NCBI GenBank assembly: GCA_938029995.1
Contig: CALHGI010000565.1
Span: 1-9,205, forward strand
Direction of reading: 5' to 3'
Length of the DNA: 9,205 bases
DNA from: an uncultured cyanobacterium
GTDB taxonomy: Bacteria > Cyanobacteriota > Cyanobacteriia > Phormidesmidales > Phormidesmidaceae
In this document: piece after piece, positions 1 through 5,781 of the stretch
How the letters are laid out: each line of letters begins with the position of its first letter
Position numbering within the stretch: the first letter of the stretch is position 1
Translations under genes and position numbers: made by a program
Notes under the pieces: generated by a model
Seen by the model: the letters and a program-made list of their open reading frames with translations, nothing else
What the model was told of the DNA's origin: nothing
The model's database searches: none

Positions 1-1
1 G

Positions 2-319
2 GACACTCTTTCATCTCTCTTGTGGGAAGGGAAGGTCAGCTATGCCAAAAGGATGTTGGAGGATATCAAGACTGACAGTGCCAAGCGGTTTTGTGCCTAC
101 CTCGACCGACATACCGGTCGTATACCCAATTATCGCTACTACCAAATGGAAGGGTTACCGATTGGCTCTGGCCCTGTCGAGTCACTAGTTAAGCAAATCG
201 ATGCCCGGTTGCAATTGGCTGGAGCACAATGGAAAACAGAGAGTTTGACACAGGTGTTGAAACTCAGATGTGCCTATCTGAATGAACAACTGGACGTTAT
301 TTCTTCTGTCAGAGAATGA
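2..319 (+). CDS. ISKra4-like transposase, C-terminal part (cut by left window edge)
   Basis: The reading frame is open from the first bases of the window to a TGA at 317-319, so this is the 3' end of a longer gene whose start lies to the left. About 105 residues are visible. The stretch IGSGPVES, followed by K-Q-I-D-R and AGAQW, is the C-terminal signature I associate with ISKra4-family transposases, which are common in cyanobacteria. In that family the region follows the catalytic core and carries the final acidic residue (E of GPVES). An internal TTG at 20 is not a credible start, because the homologous sequence continues upstream of it. No clear terminal inverted repeat was found downstream, so the right end of the element is undefined. 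Whether the element is intact cannot be judged. The family call rests on motif memory; a related transposase family is possible. Confidence 0.75.
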   Translation, partial: DTLSSLLWEGKVSYAKRMLEDIKTDSAKRFCAYLDRHTGRIPNYRYYQMEGLPIGSGPVESLVKQIDARLQLAGAQWKTESLTQVLKLRCAYLNEQLDVISSVRE

Positions 320-647
320 CGTGCTCCCATTGAAAGTACCGCAAGGCTGGCTCGTCTAGGGTGTCTAGGCCGCTAGGGGGGACCTGGTTTAAGCTAGTCA
401 CTGTTGTTTGGGGCGGCACCGGCTCAACCGATGGCACTGCAGCGATAGTTGCCGTCCTGCCTACTGTGCTACAGCTTAGAATGCTGAGGGGGAGCATGAG
501 TGCCATCGCCCGATGCCATATAGCCATATTGGATCAAACTCCGAAGGAAACCAGTTAATGATCCACCGTATCAATCACGTTCTCCGCATTGATTGATGCA
601 TTTTCGTCCATGGCTCCACGGCTTCTGCTGGCCTATGGGTGGAGGGT

Positions 648-655
648 GCGATCGC
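648..655. repeat. HIP1 octamer palindrome (gcgatcgc), first of five
   Basis: The sequence gcgatcgc is the Highly Iterated Palindrome typical of many cyanobacterial genomes. Further exact copies are at 2007-2014, 2194-2201, 5002-5009 and 5929-5936, mostly inside genes. Five copies in 9.2 kb is far above chance for an 8-mer and is one of the main reasons for assigning the window to a cyanobacterium. Confidence 0.9.
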
Positions 656-1042
656 AAAAAAACTCTCTCGGTAAATTAAACTCGGCAAGCTAAAACTAGG
701 GTGCAGCTTATAGAAAACTACAAGGGAGATCGTCTCTTTTGTTGATACCTCCCCAGGTTACCGTGCCTTGGTTTGAACCCTATTGTTCCTGGCAAAAGAT
801 CAGTTTGCAAATTGTCCCCCTCACCCCGGCTAACCCTGGCCTCACAATAAAGGATTGATAACATTTCAACCTGTGACGATTAGAAGAATGGTCGCTACCG
901 GGTCTGTCTTTATAAACGGATAGCTAGGGTCTATATATCGCCGCTGGGTGTTATCTACGGTTCTCCTCGGAGAGCTGACAATCTTTGTTCCATAGGCAAG
1001 ACCGTTCATCGTTTTAACCACATTGAGTTTGCTTACCCATGG

Positions 1043-1078
1043 GATGCATCACTGTCCCCATGCATCGGGATAGTTTTT
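1043..1078 (+). terminator. Possible terminator-like hairpin in the long gap
   Basis: A 7-bp stem (gatgcat at 1043-1049, atgcatc at 1060-1066) with a 10-base loop is followed by gggatagttttta. The stem is short and AT-containing, and the same bases can form an alternative stem (catggg with cccatg). No gene ends nearby on the plus strand, so a terminator role is uncertain. Confidence 0.2.
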
Positions 1079-1080
1079 AT

Positions 1081-1171
1081 GCCGTTGCTGATTTAGAGGA
1101 TGAACCGATCTAGAAATGACGCGATATATCGGAATTTCGCAGATTAAATCATCCCGAAGATCAGCAGCGCC
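1081..1171 (+). repeat. Diverged duplicate, copy A (upstream of the four-helix membrane protein gene)
   Basis: Aligned by hand, 1081-1171 matches 4163-4254 at about 62 of 91 positions with one single-base gap. Many differences are transitions. The core gattaaatcatcccgaa (1142-1158) differs from copy B at one base in 17. The copy lies 86 bases before the ATG at 1258. It could be a shared promoter or leader region, or a degenerate dispersed repeat. One frame reads EFRRLNHPEDQQR before a stop, but it has no start codon in this copy. Confidence 0.5.
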
Positions 1172-1257
1172 TTGTTTATAACTGAATCAGGTGTGTCATA
1201 TCCGCAGCGGCATGTGTTTACTCTTACCGTCGTCACCCTCAGGATGCACACACAACA

Positions 1258-2304
1258 ATGGCTGCACAATCCCTAGGTCTGCCATCAGGCCTAATAGACA
1301 ATATTGATCTTATTATTCGTCAGGATGCGCGGGAGTTAATCGACCGCATTGAGCAAGGTCTGGCGTCTGAGCATCTATCTAAATCTGCCTATCGCGAGTT
1401 GGGGAAATTGCTGGAGCAAGTGCCCCACCTAGAACTGACCAACGACCAAATGCTCATGCCCATGATGCAGCTGGCGGTCAGTTTGTTGTTGCCCACAGAG
1501 GCCGTCCCTAAAAACAACCAGTCTACGGCTATGTCCATGGCCGAACGGGTGTCGTTGGCGCGGGATATTCGCAAACGCATTGCCCGTGAGATTCGGATTT
1601 ATCGCAATCCACTGGTGGCGGTGCTGAGCGCTGGGGGCTCTCCGGCGGCGCAGCTGATTTCGGGCCTCACCTGGTTCACCATCACCATTACGGTGCTAAT
1701 TGGCAGCACCACGGCGGCGCGGATGTTTTTAGCCAATCAATATGAAATTGGCTATCAGCATGGCATTAACCACGCCCAGCCTGCGACCAGTCCGGTGGAT
1801 CGGCCCCCTGAAACCGGTCCCCGTAGTATCGGATCGGCTGATCCGGCCGATCCGATTGTGATTGGGGGCGAGCGGTCCGGGGCTACCACCATTGTGGAGG
1901 GCGAAAACCAAGGGTCCCAAGTGGAACTGTTTTCGTCCCAGGAATGGCAATATATCCAGCTGGTGCTGGCGGCGGGAGGGTTGGGCAGCATTGTCAGCGT
2001 GATGTTGCGATCGCGCAAGCTAGAAAACCGCAACCGCTCCCAGTCGGTCATTCCCTTTTTTATCGGTTTCTTTAAGCCGGTGGTGGGCACGGCCTTTAGC
2101 CTGTTGGCCGTGGCGCTGATTGAATCGGAAGTGGTGGTGGTGTCTGGGTTTAACCCCAGTGAAGCCGACACCCAGTCCAAGTACTTGTACTTTGCGATCG
2201 CCTTTATCGCCGGATTTAGTGAAGTCCTTGTCCCCGACTTCCTGGCCCGGACCGAAAAAACGATTACCTCTAGTGAGAGTAACAAAAAGGATGATCTCTC
2301 CTAG
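1258..2304 (+). CDS. Conserved membrane protein of unknown function, four predicted membrane helices
   Basis: The product is 348 residues. The N-terminal 115 residues are soluble and probably helical, rich in charged residues. A first hydrophobic segment lies at about 131-157, then a polar, Pro/Gly/Ser-rich linker (about 160-228). Three more hydrophobic segments follow at about 231-250, 264-290 and 309-325. The C-terminal half has the best conserved look: GGLGSIVSVMLR, then FFIGFFKPVVGTAF, then AFIAGFSEVLVPDFL. I recall similar GFSE-x-LVPD endings in uncharacterised bacterial membrane proteins but cannot name a family or function. The ATG at 1258 is the first plausible start; no clear ribosome binding site precedes it, which is common in cyanobacteria. 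A strong hairpin 16 bases after the stop suggests it is transcribed alone. Two gcgatcgc palindromes lie inside. Its upstream region shares copy A of the duplicate with the SPOR gene. Confidence 0.85.
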   Translation: MAAQSLGLPSGLIDNIDLIIRQDARELIDRIEQGLASEHLSKSAYRELGKLLEQVPHLELTNDQMLMPMMQLAVSLLLPTEAVPKNNQSTAMSMAERVSLARDIRKRIAREIRIYRNPLVAVLSAGGSPAAQLISGLTWFTITITVLIGSTTAARMFLANQYEIGYQHGINHAQPATSPVDRPPETGPRSIGSADPADPIVIGGERSGATTIVEGENQGSQVELFSSQEWQYIQLVLAAGGLGSIVSVMLRSRKLENRNRSQSVIPFFIGFFKPVVGTAFSLLAVALIESEVVVVSGFNPSEADTQSKYLYFAIAFIAGFSEVLVPDFLARTEKTITSSESNKKDDLS

Positions 2305-2320
2305 GTAGCTGCGGATAATA

Positions 2321-2358
2321 CGGAACAGCCCCGTAAAGAGGACTACGGGGCGTTTCCG
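2321..2358 (+). terminator. Hairpin after the membrane protein gene
   Basis: Two 15-base arms (2321-2335 and 2344-2358) pair at 13 positions around an 8-base loop; the inner part is gccccgta with tacggggc. The hairpin starts 16 bases after the stop at 2304. There is no T-run after it, so it is a terminator-like or 3'-stabilising hairpin rather than a classic intrinsic terminator. Confidence 0.5.
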
Positions 2359-2413
2359 CATTGTCGCTTGTGCAAGTTTGAAAGTGTGCAGTTTTGTTGT
2401 TCCTTATTTGCCC

Positions 2414-2761
2414 ATGCTAAAGCCTACTATTTTGAGTCTATTCCTGTTGAGCACCCTCCTGACTACCCAGGCCCAGGCCGCCCAACGCTATGGTGCAATT
2501 GCCATCTCGCGTTCCGGTGACTGGGGGGTGGCAACCAATTATTTATCAGTCACCGACGCGGAGCGAGAAGCCCTACGCAGCTGTGGCGACATAAACTGTG
2601 CCATACGGGTCTCATTCCGGGGCTGTGGTGCCGTTGCCGAACACAATCGCAGTTTGGCCTGGGGCGTGGCATCCACCCTCACCCGCGCTAGGGTACAGGC
2701 CCTTAGAGCCTTAGAAGACAAGGGCAAGATTCTGGCTGAAGTGTGTAATCAAGACTATTGA
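2414..2761 (+). CDS. Secreted DUF4189-type small protein
   Basis: The product is 115 residues if it starts at the ATG at 2414. The frame is open upstream to a TTG at 2378, but the ATG places a classical signal peptide at the very N-terminus: Lys3, hydrophobic residues 5-16, and a cleavage region TTQAQAAQ around residues 22-23. The mature part begins with YGAIAIS and continues with GDWGVATNY, AEREALRSCG, C-A-I-R-V-S-F-R-G-C-G and WGVASTLTRARVQAL. This matches the layout of DUF4189 proteins: a short repeat pairing a YGAIA-type strand with a helix of the AER-ALR-CG type. Four cysteines (57, 62, 71, 111) could form two disulfides in the periplasm. DUF4189 has no established biochemical role to my knowledge. 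It lies between two hairpins, so it is probably its own transcription unit. Confidence 0.8.
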   Translation: MLKPTILSLFLLSTLLTTQAQAAQRYGAIAISRSGDWGVATNYLSVTDAEREALRSCGDINCAIRVSFRGCGAVAEHNRSLAWGVASTLTRARVQALRALEDKGKILAEVCNQDY

Positions 2762-2781
2762 GCAGTCTTACACCCTGGGTG

Positions 2782-2834
2782 TTTATAGACGAAGGGGCCA
2801 CGATAATGCCTATCGTGGCCCCTTCGTCTATAAA
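2782..2834. terminator. Perfect 24-bp inverted repeat with 5-base loop between convergent genes
   Basis: The left arm 2782-2805 and right arm 2811-2834 are exactly complementary over 24 bp, separated by atgcc. It starts 20 bases after the stop of the DUF4189 gene and ends 60 bases from the stop of the minus-strand gene. Because it is symmetric, it can form the same hairpin in transcripts from both sides, which fits a bidirectional terminator. It lacks a T-run on either side, and such a long perfect stem is unusual for a simple terminator; a recent palindromic element is the alternative. Confidence 0.7.
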
Positions 2835-2894
2835 TATCGTGAATGTCATGCGTGTTCTTTACAAAGACTCTTTCTATAAGAGTGTTACTTAGGG

Positions 2895-3182
2895 TTACTT
2901 GTGCAGGTTGACTGCCAGTTGTTTTTCCGGCGAGACAAATCGACCGGTAGGGACCGACAACGATTCTGCCATCACTTTTTTGTCTACGGTTACCTTGGCC
3001 AAATTTATATCTGAATTACTAATTTTAGTTACTTTTTGAAAAGGGGATTCCGACAAACAACATGATGTCCAGGCGGAATGAACTGGCACACTAAACTGTG
3101 AACATTCCCCTCCTCGACGACCGACAGGTGTATAAAATCGACAAGCGCCACATCGAGTAGTTTGGTTTTTTTTAATGTTCAT
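2895..3182 (-). CDS. Small cysteine-rich protein resembling a cyanobacteria-restricted family, possibly metal-binding
   Basis: The product is 95 residues, starting at the ATG at 3182-3180 on the minus strand. The N-terminal half holds CGAC (Cys11, Cys14), then FYTPVGRRGGEC (Cys27), SVPVHSAWTSCC (Cys41, Cys42) and PF. This spacing, with the invariant-looking GRRGG between cysteines, resembles short cyanobacterial proteins I recall with YTPEGRRGG-like segments, which have no assigned function. The cysteines could bind zinc or an iron-sulfur cluster, which is inference. The C-terminal half (about 52-95) is polar, with no motif I recognise. There is no signal peptide or membrane segment, so it is probably cytoplasmic. 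The gene is convergent with the DUF4189 gene, with the long inverted repeat between them. Local base composition is more AT-rich than in the flanking genes. Confidence 0.65.
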   Translation of the reverse strand: MNIKKNQTTRCGACRFYTPVGRRGGECSQFSVPVHSAWTSCCLSESPFQKVTKISNSDINLAKVTVDKKVMAESLSVPTGRFVSPEKQLAVNLHK

Positions 3183-3275
3183 GAAAGGATAGTCGAAAAA
3201 ATCACGTACAAAGCCGTTCTTTTGCCATTGTGAATTAGTTTCTAAAGAAAAACTTGTATTCTAAAAATGTTAAAA

Positions 3276-3291
3276 GCTTGATGCATCAAGC
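3276..3291. repeat. 16-bp perfect palindrome
   Basis: The sequence gcttgatgcatcaagc is its own reverse complement. It lies 94 bases upstream of the start of the cysteine-rich gene on the minus strand, a plausible position for a dimeric regulator site. No known regulator consensus was recognised, so an operator role is speculative. Confidence 0.35.
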
Positions 3292-3413
3292 CTCGGAAGT
3301 CAGTTGGGGAAACGATCCCCATTAATGTTTTCTTTATATTCTATTTAAATAAATCAATATTTTTCAGCGTGCCTGGGATCATTTGCTGGTAGGTGATCCC
3401 CACAGTGACGAAG

Positions 3414-3435
3414 CTAAAAATCATCGGATTTTTAG
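3414..3435 (-). terminator. Possible terminator hairpin after the DUF721 gene
   Basis: A 9-bp stem (ctaaaaatc with gatttttag) closes a 4-base loop. On the minus strand it begins 51 bases past the TAA at 3489-3487. The T-rich tract is within the arm rather than after it, so it is a weak terminator candidate. A second 7-bp stem (3375-3400) follows. Confidence 0.3.
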
Positions 3436-3486
3436 ATAGCAGCTGCAGGTGAAAATTACGGACGTTAGACTCTCAAACCTGATGAT

Positions 3487-4071
3487 TTATTGCCAGGTTT
3501 TGACAATGCATAGGGCGCACATCGTCCATCTGGCGATTTCCCCTGGTGGACAGGCGCACTGACATTCTGGGCAAACTTCTTGGGACTTTTGCTGTGTTTT
3601 TTTCATGGCCACCCATAGGCTATAGGCTTCTTCCGGTGTTTTGGTTCGGCCTGGGCGGCCCACGGTCGATGCCGCTGGAGGGGGTGTGGGTCTCTCCGAT
3701 GGCTCTAGGGTTTTTCCCATATAGCTGGGGTGGTTCCTAACCCAGTCACTTACGGGCTGTTGGGGGCGGACGGGTTTAGCATGCCATTTAGCACTCGAAA
3801 ACCGAATATCCTCCAGGGGCATGGCCAATAGGCGATTGAGCTTATGGAGAATGCGCCGCCTCTCCAGGGTGAGGGTTTGCACCCAGGAGGCATTGGCCAC
3901 CGTGACGTACAGCACATGGCGCTGGATGCTGGCGGGTTTAGTCTGGCGGGCGACCCCATACCCGACGGCTTTGGGCCAATAGTCCACCACCTGGCCAAAC
4001 TGTCGTCGAGCTTGCCAGCCAGGTTGGTCTTCGATGTCCGTAATCAGTGATTGCAATCCAGAAAGACCCAT
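3487..4071 (-). CDS. DUF721 (DciA-like) protein with C-terminal cysteine cluster
   Basis: The product is 194 residues, with ATG at 4071-4069 (minus) and a loose GGGG-type Shine-Dalgarno 6-9 bases upstream. Residues about 20-95 carry the DUF721 pattern: W-x-x-V-V-x-x-W-P-x-A-V-G, a KPASIQRHVLYVTVAN strand pair, SSW-like ASWVQTLTLER, the helix RRILHKLNRLL and the closing DIRF. The family includes DciA, the ancestral loader or operator of the replicative DnaB helicase, so a role at replication initiation is the family-based expectation. A Pro-rich linker (about 100-145) leads to PEEAYSLW and then CPECQCACPPGE, RW and CALC (Cys167, 170, 172, 174, 185, 188), a likely zinc-binding tail. That tail is not part of the minimal DciA domain; I recall similar tails in cyanobacterial DUF721 proteins. 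The gene is divergent from the SPOR gene, and the 229-base gap contains copy B of the duplicate. Confidence 0.8.
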   Translation of the reverse strand: MGLSGLQSLITDIEDQPGWQARRQFGQVVDYWPKAVGYGVARQTKPASIQRHVLYVTVANASWVQTLTLERRRILHKLNRLLAMPLEDIRFSSAKWHAKPVRPQQPVSDWVRNHPSYMGKTLEPSERPTPPPAASTVGRPGRTKTPEEAYSLWVAMKKTQQKSQEVCPECQCACPPGEIARWTMCALCIVKTWQ

Positions 4072-4162
4072 TTCGACCCCATTGATAATTCGCGTTTCAA
4101 CCCTAACAACCTTTGACTAACGTGCTAACGTATGGGCTATCAACGGCCACTGTTTGCTTTTG

Positions 4163-4254
4163 GCCATTGTTAATTTAGGTGGATATATCGATCTGAAAAC
4201 ATGCTGCTATGGCAGAGTTTTGTCGATTAAATTATCCCGAACATTGGCAACGTC
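4163..4254 (+). repeat. Diverged duplicate, copy B (between DUF721 and SPOR genes)
   Basis: This is the partner of 1081-1171. The segments start gccattgttaatttag here and gccgttgctgatttag there, and share gatct at the same distance (35 bases) from the core gattaaattatcccgaa (4225-4241 here). It ends 46 bases before the ATG of the SPOR gene. In this copy a 17-codon frame runs from ATG 4209 to TGA 4260-4262 and contains EFCRLNYPEHWQR, which resembles the EFRRLNHPEDQQR frame in copy A. It could be a shared promoter or leader, a tiny leader peptide, or a relic of a duplicated coding segment. Confidence 0.5.
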
Positions 4255-4300
4255 CCCGTTGACCATCTGCCTTTTTTACTTGTTATTTTAGCTGTGTCCC

Positions 4301-5707
4301 ATGGCTTCTTCTCCCCCCAACCCATCGGCTGCCATGCCCCCTAGATCCGGCTCAGGATCTACTCCAGACATTGATCCGCAGCTGGAGAATGTGCTGCGAA
4401 ATCTTAATGTTAATCTCGAGGACGAACTGACCCGCTATCGGCGACAGCGCCATGGTCGCGTGCCGCCCCCGCCCCCACCTCGGCGGATGGCCCAACAACG
4501 CCACACTATTGATCTGATCTCTGTGCCAGCGTCATCTGAGGGTGTGTCGGCGGAGGCGTCTGAGCCCCCCCCGGTGGCGGATGGGGTAGCCGCTGGTGCT
4601 GCTGCCCAGCGTCCCACACCGCCCCCTGCTCCCCCCAATCCATTTCTTGATCAGGGGCCAGAGGCGGATGATTTTGACCTGCCTGAAATTGACCCAGTGA
4701 TCGAAGAGCCGCCCCTAGATCTAGATGGCTTGGCGGCTGAGCTGGACCAGGCTGAGGCGGAGGCTAATACGGCGTTGCCGGTCCATGCCAACGATACGCC
4801 CAATGAAGGGTATTTAGAGTCGTCGGAAGAGTTACTCAAAAGCATGGCCGATGAGCAGGCCGAACCTGACTCTGTGCCTGAACCCTATTCCCCTGACCGG
4901 AAGAATAACGGATTACTTAAGTTAGCGGGGCTAATCTTGGTATTGCTTGGTGGTGTGGGTGTGGGGTTTGCCATTACCTATCCATCTCAGTTGCAAAAGC
5001 TGCGATCGCAAATTTGGCCCGCCGGTACCGGAGCCCCCGACGCCACAACCCCGGCCACAACTCCCGGCGATGCTGCTGAGGCTCCACCCGCCGAGGCTGT
5101 TACTCCCCCACCGCAGCCAACGGCAACCGCCCCAGAGGTGAATCCCGATGGGTATAAACCCCCTGGTCCCGACCTCTCTACCCGAGAGTTTAAGGAGCTT
5201 GATCTAGAAAGTTTAAGTACCTTGGATGTGGACGGTGCCAGCAGTCCCAGTGCCAGCAGTCCCGGTGCTGCACCGACGACTCCACCGCTGTCGAATCCAG
5301 CTCAAACCCCCATTCCGGCTGCGACCCCCGCCCCCAGTGCTGCTCCGGCCGCACCTGCAACCCCTCCGGCGGCGGCCACGACTCCCCCGGCGGCCGCGCC
5401 CGCCGCGCCTGCTGCGCCCGCTGCGCCCGCTGCGCCCGCTGCGCCCGCTGCGCCCGCTGCACCCGCTGCGCCCGCCGCGGCAACCCCAGCGGTGGGGGCT
5501 AATTTCTACGTGATTGCCAGCTATACCGGTGATGCCTCCCTCAATAAAGCCCGTGAGTTGGTGCCCGATGCCTTTGTGCGCAACTTCAAGGCCGGGGCCC
5601 GCATTCAGTTAGCGGCCTTTGACAACCAGGCCCAGGCCGAGGAGCAAGTGACGGCGTTAAACCAACGGGGTGTGGCCGTGGAGCTGTTTGGCCCCACGAA
5701 CGAATAG
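4301..5707 (+). CDS. Single-pass membrane protein with C-terminal SPOR-like domain
   Basis: The product is 468 residues. The N-terminus has a conserved-looking helix, DPQLENVLRNLNVNLEDEL then TRYRRQRHG (about 25-52), typical of a cyanobacterial SPOR-protein group. A long Pro/Ala/acidic disordered region follows. One membrane helix lies at about 204-226 (GLLKLAGLILVLLGGVGVGF), so residues 1-200 should be cytoplasmic and the rest periplasmic. The periplasmic part is a Pro/Ala/Thr-rich spacer with an Ala-Ala-Pro run (371-391), ending in a domain at about 399-465: NFYVIASY, LNKARELVPDAFVRNF, G-A-R-I-Q-L-A-A-F, AEEQVTALNQRG and AVELFG. That is the two-repeat SPOR-like pattern. SPOR domains bind denuded peptidoglycan at division sites, so an envelope or septal role is likely by family; this divergent version is unproven. 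It starts at ATG 4301 with no clear Shine-Dalgarno. It precedes pspA on the same strand by 74 bases. Confidence 0.85.
   Translation: MASSPPNPSAAMPPRSGSGSTPDIDPQLENVLRNLNVNLEDELTRYRRQRHGRVPPPPPPRRMAQQRHTIDLISVPASSEGVSAEASEPPPVADGVAAGAAAQRPTPPPAPPNPFLDQGPEADDFDLPEIDPVIEEPPLDLDGLAAELDQAEAEANTALPVHANDTPNEGYLESSEELLKSMADEQAEPDSVPEPYSPDRKNNGLLKLAGLILVLLGGVGVGFAITYPSQLQKLRSQIWPAGTGAPDATTPATTPGDAAEAPPAEAVTPPPQPTATAPEVNPDGYKPPGPDLSTREFKELDLESLSTLDVDGASSPSASSPGAAPTTPPLSNPAQTPIPAATPAPSAAPAAPATPPAAATTPPAAAPAAPAAPAAPAAPAAPAAPAAPAAPAAATPAVGANFYVIASYTGDASLNKARELVPDAFVRNFKAGARIQLAAFDNQAQAEEQVTALNQRGVAVELFGPTNE
5411..5473 (+). repeat. Tandem 9-bp repeat coding Ala-Ala-Pro, seven units
   Basis: Seven units of gctgcgccc run without interruption; the sixth (5456-5464) has gctgcaccc. 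Two more degenerate units precede it (5393-5410). Each unit adds Ala-Ala-Pro in frame, so gains or losses only lengthen or shorten the periplasmic spacer of the SPOR protein. Near-identity of the units, unlike the degenerate flanks, points to recent slippage expansion. Confidence 0.9.
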
Positions 5708-5720
5708 CCCTGTTATGCTA

Positions 5721-5760
5721 GGGAAAACGGCGACCCTATATTCCGATCCGCCGTTCTCCC
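5721..5760 (+). terminator. Hairpin between the SPOR gene and pspA
   Basis: Two 12-base arms (5721-5732 and 5749-5760) pair with one mismatch around a 16-base loop. The inner aacggcg/cgccgtt is perfect. It begins 14 bases after the SPOR stop and ends 21 bases before the pspA ATG. There is no T-run. It may end or stabilise the upstream transcript, or partly separate pspA from it. Confidence 0.4.
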
Positions 5761-5781
5761 TTGCTAAGCCAGACAAAACCT

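Larger units (their letters stand above)
320..1257. other. Long region without a convincing gene
   Basis: About 940 bases lie between the transposase end and the next gene. The only sizeable open frame (361-558, plus) has low-complexity N-terminal sequence and no recognisable motif, so I do not call it. Visible items are one gcgatcgc palindrome (648-655), a weak hairpin followed by a T-rich stretch (1043-1078), and copy A of a diverged duplicate (1081-1171). The first 200 bases probably include the right end of the insertion sequence and its target flank. A non-coding RNA around 720-860 is possible but no known family could be recognised. Confidence 0.5.
3183..3486. other. AT-rich intergenic region with several hairpins
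   Basis: This gap lies between two minus-strand genes: it is downstream of the DUF721 gene and upstream of the cysteine-rich gene. It is clearly AT-rich (for example 3330-3365). It contains a 16-bp perfect palindrome (3276-3291), a gggga/tcccc stem (3306-3320), a 7-bp stem (3375-3400) and a 9-bp stem (3414-3435). I see no open frame worth calling. The promoter of the cysteine-rich gene probably lies near 3190-3260, but no convincing -35/-10 pair was found. Confidence 0.5.

Noticed and set aside
321..497. Short inverted pair gtgctccc (321-328) and gggagcat (490-497) as ends of a small mobile element
   Set aside because: Only 7 bp match, the flanks do not continue the similarity, and no target duplication was visible.
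361..558. Plus-strand open frame of 65 codons after the transposase
   Set aside because: Its first half is low-complexity Gly/Thr/Val sequence, it lacks a ribosome binding site and no motif is recognisable. It may contain a decayed piece but cannot be supported.
1755..2361. Long minus-strand open frames opposite the four-helix membrane protein
   Set aside because: They are low-quality shadows with many Ser/Arg/Pro residues. The plus-strand frame has membrane helices and conserved-looking motifs.
2378..2413. TTG 2378 as the start of the DUF4189 protein
   Set aside because: Starting there would put 12 extra residues ahead of a complete signal peptide that begins naturally at ATG 2414.
5411..5473. 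CRISPR array
   Set aside because: Units are 9 bp, directly adjacent and have no spacers; it is an in-frame coding minisatellite.
5190..5513. Arg/Pro-rich open frames on both strands over the Ala-Ala-Pro repeat
   Set aside because: They are by-products of the GC-rich 9-bp repeat and overlap the well-supported SPOR protein frame.
5761..5781. TTG 5761 as the start of pspA
   Set aside because: The family's N-terminus is MG-L-x-DR, which begins exactly at ATG 5782, and the earlier codons overlap the intergenic hairpin.
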